Shown: piece after piece, positions 61,966 to 64,000 of the stretch
Layout: every line of letters begins with the position of its first letter
Position numbering within the stretch: position 1 is the first letter of the stretch
Assembly: GCF_018139145.2 (NCBI RefSeq)
Contig: NC_059480.1
Coordinates: 16,740,428 to 16,804,427 of the forward strand
Length of the DNA stretch: 64,000 nucleotides
Source: Gymnogyps californianus
Lineage: Eukaryota; Chordata; Aves; Accipitriformes; Cathartidae
Direction of reading: 5' to 3'
Notes under the pieces: generated by a model
What the model saw: only the letters and a program-made list of their open reading frames with translations
Told to the model about the DNA's origin: nothing
Database searches by the model: none
Translations under genes and position numbers: made by a program

Positions 61966-64000
61966 CCTACTCTTTCTTCCTGGATGCTTACAGCAGTTAA
62001 CCACTTAACAGCCCTTAATTCATGCACAGATTAATACATTAGCCCTCAACCATCACGGGGTGTGGGCCACATAGAAAAGTAAGTTACAGAGCAGAGAAGT
62101 CGGCAGCCTCAGCTCCATCTCCATCAATCCCAATCCACGTGCTGTTCCCTGCCTTCTCTGGTTACACCTTGAAGTGCATCAAAAGCAATGGTAAACAAAC
62201 AATTTAAAGTTCATGAGCATTACACTTAATTGCCTGAATCTTGGTGCTAGTTGTATTTTTAGCTCTTGAGTGGGGAGGGGGCTCCTTTTCGGACCGCACC
62301 GTTAAAACTTGAGGAACTTGGCAGCCCTTATCCTGCTGGAATTCCCCCCGCTCTGCATTTTAACACTGCAGTGATTTGTAGACATCGCTACCTAATGAAG
62401 CTCACAGCTGTGCAAGAGGAGAAGGAAGCGGGGTCTGGCAGCACGGGACAAGCGTGCGCCTGGCGGGCAGTGTCATCTGGAATTCCCCGAAGTGTAGAGC
62501 ACGCTTGTCCCCCATGGCCGCATCAGCCACCCTCAGCTGGCAAAACACACCCTGGAAGCACCCGTTAGAGACCTTTGGTAATCAAACAGGTTCATTGCTG
62601 TAAACAGGGGGGCCAAAATGAAAGCCAAATGGTAGACAGGCAGGCTCTCAACCCCCTCAGAGAGGAGATTGCTGTTGAATTTCAGGGATCTGTATTGCAC
62701 CTCTATCTATGCCTCTTTCTGTGTCTACTTCATCAACAAGCAGCCCCCCTTCCCAGCATGAACTGCACTGTACTATGCATTTTCCTGTTTCTTTCTCTGC
62801 CTGATGCCATATTCCAAGGTCTTGTCTCATGTGAGCCCAAAAGAGACTGACTCCCGTCCTGGCAGAGGCAGGTCCTGCTGAACTGCACTCACAAGTATTT
62901 ATTCTCCTTTAGATTTCCAGCCCAGCTTTCAGATTTAGCTTTTTAAAATCTAGACTTCCAGCAATTTCTTTAAATCCCTCAGATTTTCCTTCCACATAAC
63001 ACTGCTCCTATGTGTGAGTCCTAGAAAACATCTCTAGAAGAAGACTGATGGATGCATGGGTTTGGAATGGCGAATGTAAGGAATAACAAATACTGACAAA
63101 CAGGATTTTTTTGAGACAGAATATAACTTTCACCTATGGTTCAAATGCCCATTCTTTTTTCAGATCCCACATTTTTCAGATGTTTCCCAGATCTGATATC
63201 TCACTAAAAAACATGTGGACAGCAGCAGGGGTTATGGGGAGGGGCAGCTGAGAGAAAAGCAGCACAGAGATGTGCATTAGAAAATGAAAGAAGCTAACTG
63301 CCCGAAGGGTGAACCCTGATCTCAGAAGTAGCCACCAACCAAGAAGATATGGGGAACACAAGAAGGAAGCAGGAGTGACAGTGGCGAAGGGCTCTGTGAC
63401 ACTGCCGGTGTCCTACAGCATCTGTTGAGCACAGCCTAGGGAGGACTGTTAGCTTCTTCCTATTCTCTAGGCAAATGACACTTGTATTGCGCACGCGCTG
63501 TTTCAACTGTGAGATATAAGATATTTAGAGGAATTAAAGCAATTCTGTCTCAGAGGAATGCTGTGTTGCTTATAAAAACTCTGTGTTCTGCTAGCATCTA
63601 CAGTAACAGTGCTTCCCGATCTCCTTGTGACTTAGATTTCTCTTTTGGAAGCATATGTATGTGAGCTGAATAGAAAGGGGTAGGAAGGGATGGTTCGGCT
63701 TTCCAGTTGCTCTTTACTCGAGACTTCAGTGTGCGGGCAAGACTGACCTATATCAAAGAAAGTGAAACTGGCTGCACAGAATGATCCTCCCAATTCACCA
63801 TGCTGCAAAACACAAGGGGGATTTTTTTCCATTCATCATCTTCTTTCAGTTAGAATCATCTTGAGTAAGACTATGCCTACAGTGGATGCACCATTTGCAG
63901 CTTTGCGGCAGCCCCTCAAAGCACATTATATCACTGCAGCCCTGGGCCCCACGCCAGCGCCCTGCTCCAGCACTGGCAGCAGAGCTCCTTTGGGAGAAAA

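Larger units (their letters stand above)
56170..64000 (-). other. TP63: TP63 intron 1, partial, no gene seen
   Basis: This is non-coding sequence upstream of exon 2. TA exon 1 is not found here, as expected from the very long intron 1 of other vertebrates. It contains a possible p53-family motif (58353-58372), MIR-like remnants (61560-61760 and about 61890-61965), and an AT-rich stretch near 56660-56760. A TATAAA on the plus strand at 57243-57248 has no supporting promoter context. Open frames are short and unlike known proteins. Confidence 0.88.

Noticed and set aside
56170..64000. TA exon 1 of TP63
   Set aside because: I looked for a segment encoding a peptide like the human exon 1 start with a donor in the right phase and found none. 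Intron 1 is very long in other vertebrates.

Overview
The window is a piece of one vertebrate gene, TP63 (p63, a p53-family transcription factor), on the minus strand. Four coding exons can be read: TA exon 2 (56041-56169), TA exon 3 (55156-55288), the ΔN-specific first exon (40075-40116) and the shared exon 4 (20825-21079). Reading frames, intron phases and splice signals are all intact. The remainder, about 99% of the window, is intron. The first TA exon lies beyond the right edge. The exons for the DNA-binding, oligomerisation and SAM domains lie beyond the left edge.

The source is most likely a bird. The peptides are close to mammalian p63 but carry a scatter of substitutions. Mammalian SINEs (Alu, B1) are absent. 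The recognisable repeats are an old CR1 LINE remnant, MIR/CORE-SINE-like remnants and a palindromic repeat of a kind I associate with sauropsids. Introns are fairly compact (34 kb for TA intron 3). I cannot name the species.

Layout from left to right: 1-20824 is part of intron 4; 20825-21079 is exon 4; 21080-40074 is the intron between the ΔN exon and exon 4, with a CR1 remnant, paired MIR-like remnants and a good p53-family motif; 40075-40430 is the ΔN exon, its 5'UTR and a TATA-containing promoter with three CCAAT boxes; 41215-41455 is a dense CpG island about 1 kb upstream of the ΔN start; 41456-55155 is the rest of TA intron 3; 55156-56169 is exon 3, a 752-bp intron and exon 2; 56170-64000 is part of intron 1.

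Two promoters drive the gene. Transcripts from the far-upstream promoter splice exons 1-2-3-4 and encode TAp63 with an acidic activation domain. Transcripts from the internal promoter start with the 14-residue ΔN exon and join exon 4, giving ΔNp63, the isoform of basal epithelia. I see no second protein-coding gene, no RNA gene and no new biological system. The observations most worth checking are a Phe-to-Leu change at a key position of the TA activation helix, a CpG island close to the ΔN promoter, p53-family binding motifs inside the gene, a 40-base G run able to pair with a nearby C run, and a strong strand bias of homopurine runs.
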